From Paucibacter sp. TC2R-5 (lineage in GTDB: Bacteria > Pseudomonadota > Gammaproteobacteria > Burkholderiales > Burkholderiaceae_C), in contig NZ_JAJIRQ010000003.1 in the NCBI RefSeq assembly GCF_025717605.1, positions 124,001 to 188,000 on the forward strand: 64,000 nt of DNA, written 5' to 3'. The first letter of the stretch is position 1, and every line of letters starts with the position of its first letter. The position numbers and the translations under genes are program-made. Positions 63,855-64,000 of the stretch are shown in pieces. The notes below the pieces were generated by a model. The model made no database searches. It was not told the DNA's origin and saw only the letters and a list, made by a program, of their open reading frames with translations.

Positions 63855-63878
63855 AAAAAAAACGCGGGCTGTGCCGCG
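63855..63878 (-). terminator. Terminator-like hairpin in the thrS leader region
   Basis: On the minus strand CGCGG and CCGCG (63874-63878 and 63863-63867) pair around a 6-base loop and are followed by eight T. It lies 44 bases before thrS. It ends an upstream transcript or attenuates thrS. No gene is visible in 63812-64000. Confidence 0.6.
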
Positions 63879-64000
63879 CTTTGATCGATGGCTGCCTGAG
63901 CAGCACTTGGAAGAGAAAGTTAAGTCGTGACGAGGCGCGGCCGACTAAACCCAGGTCGGGGTGTGGTCGTAGTTCGCGGTGTCATAACCATGATGCCTTT

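Overview
The window is high-GC chromosomal DNA from a betaproteobacterium, most likely a Burkholderiales denitrifier. The evidence is the thrS-infC-rpmI-rplT-pheS-pheT-ihfA-merR-tRNA-Pro order, a Tat-exported NosZ, a cd1-type nir operon with a fused nirDL gene, and several proteins of Burkholderiales type. I cannot fix the genus. All calls come from reading the sequence and from knowledge of the families; no search was run.

Layout. (1) 1-8199: an arginine / cyanophycin scavenging locus. It holds the start of astA, an ArgR-like AraC regulator, a YfcC-type carrier, a CphZ/AotO-like beta-Asp-Arg dipeptide hydrolase and a secreted cyanophycinase on the minus strand, with a divergent TonB-dependent receptor. 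Together they could cut external cyanophycin, import the dipeptide, split it and feed arginine to the AST pathway. (2) 8432-10287: an orphan NarL/LuxR response regulator and a CDF metal transporter. (3) 10330-27484: nitrous oxide and nitric oxide reduction. A c-type cytochrome and an ApbE/NosX flavin transferase (minus) diverge from nosZ-nosR-nosD-nosF-nosY-nosL, a second NosL-like gene, norC-norB-norQ, a NosR-like membrane Fe-S protein, norD and a Dnr/FNR-type regulator. (4) 27533-37308: nitrite reduction, nirS-M-C-F-DL-G-H-J-N on the minus strand with nirE divergent. nirS and nirE share an FNR/Dnr box. (5) 37295-46973: an M13 peptidase, a second Dnr-like regulator, a third CRP-family regulator, NsrR, NnrS, a DUF2249 protein, a WYL regulator, a GreA/GreB-like factor and small unknowns. 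The nitric-oxide genes here fit detoxification and sensing alongside denitrification. (6) 47141-55744: an 8.6-kb integrated element at the 3' end of tRNA-Pro(GGG). It has a tyrosine integrase, AlpA-like regulator, zinc-finger plus DUF3987 replication pair, Nu1-like terminase small subunit, HK97-type major capsid protein, small structural candidates and a hairpin-rich C4-like RNA region. It has no portal, large terminase, protease, tail or lysis gene, so it looks like a phage satellite that brings its own capsid. (7) 55700-64000: the translation operon, ending in the thrS leader. infC appears to start at ATC.

How the parts work together. Regions 3 to 5 encode reduction of nitrite to dinitrogen: NirS makes NO, NorBC makes N2O and NosZ makes N2. 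The haem d1, copper-site and flavin maturation factors lie beside their targets. Four 14-bp FNR/Dnr-type palindromes lie at the nosZ, nirS/nirE and regulator promoters and suggest one low-oxygen / NO regulon. The least explained parts are the satellite-like island and its structured RNA region, and the cyanophycin locus with its unusual carrier.
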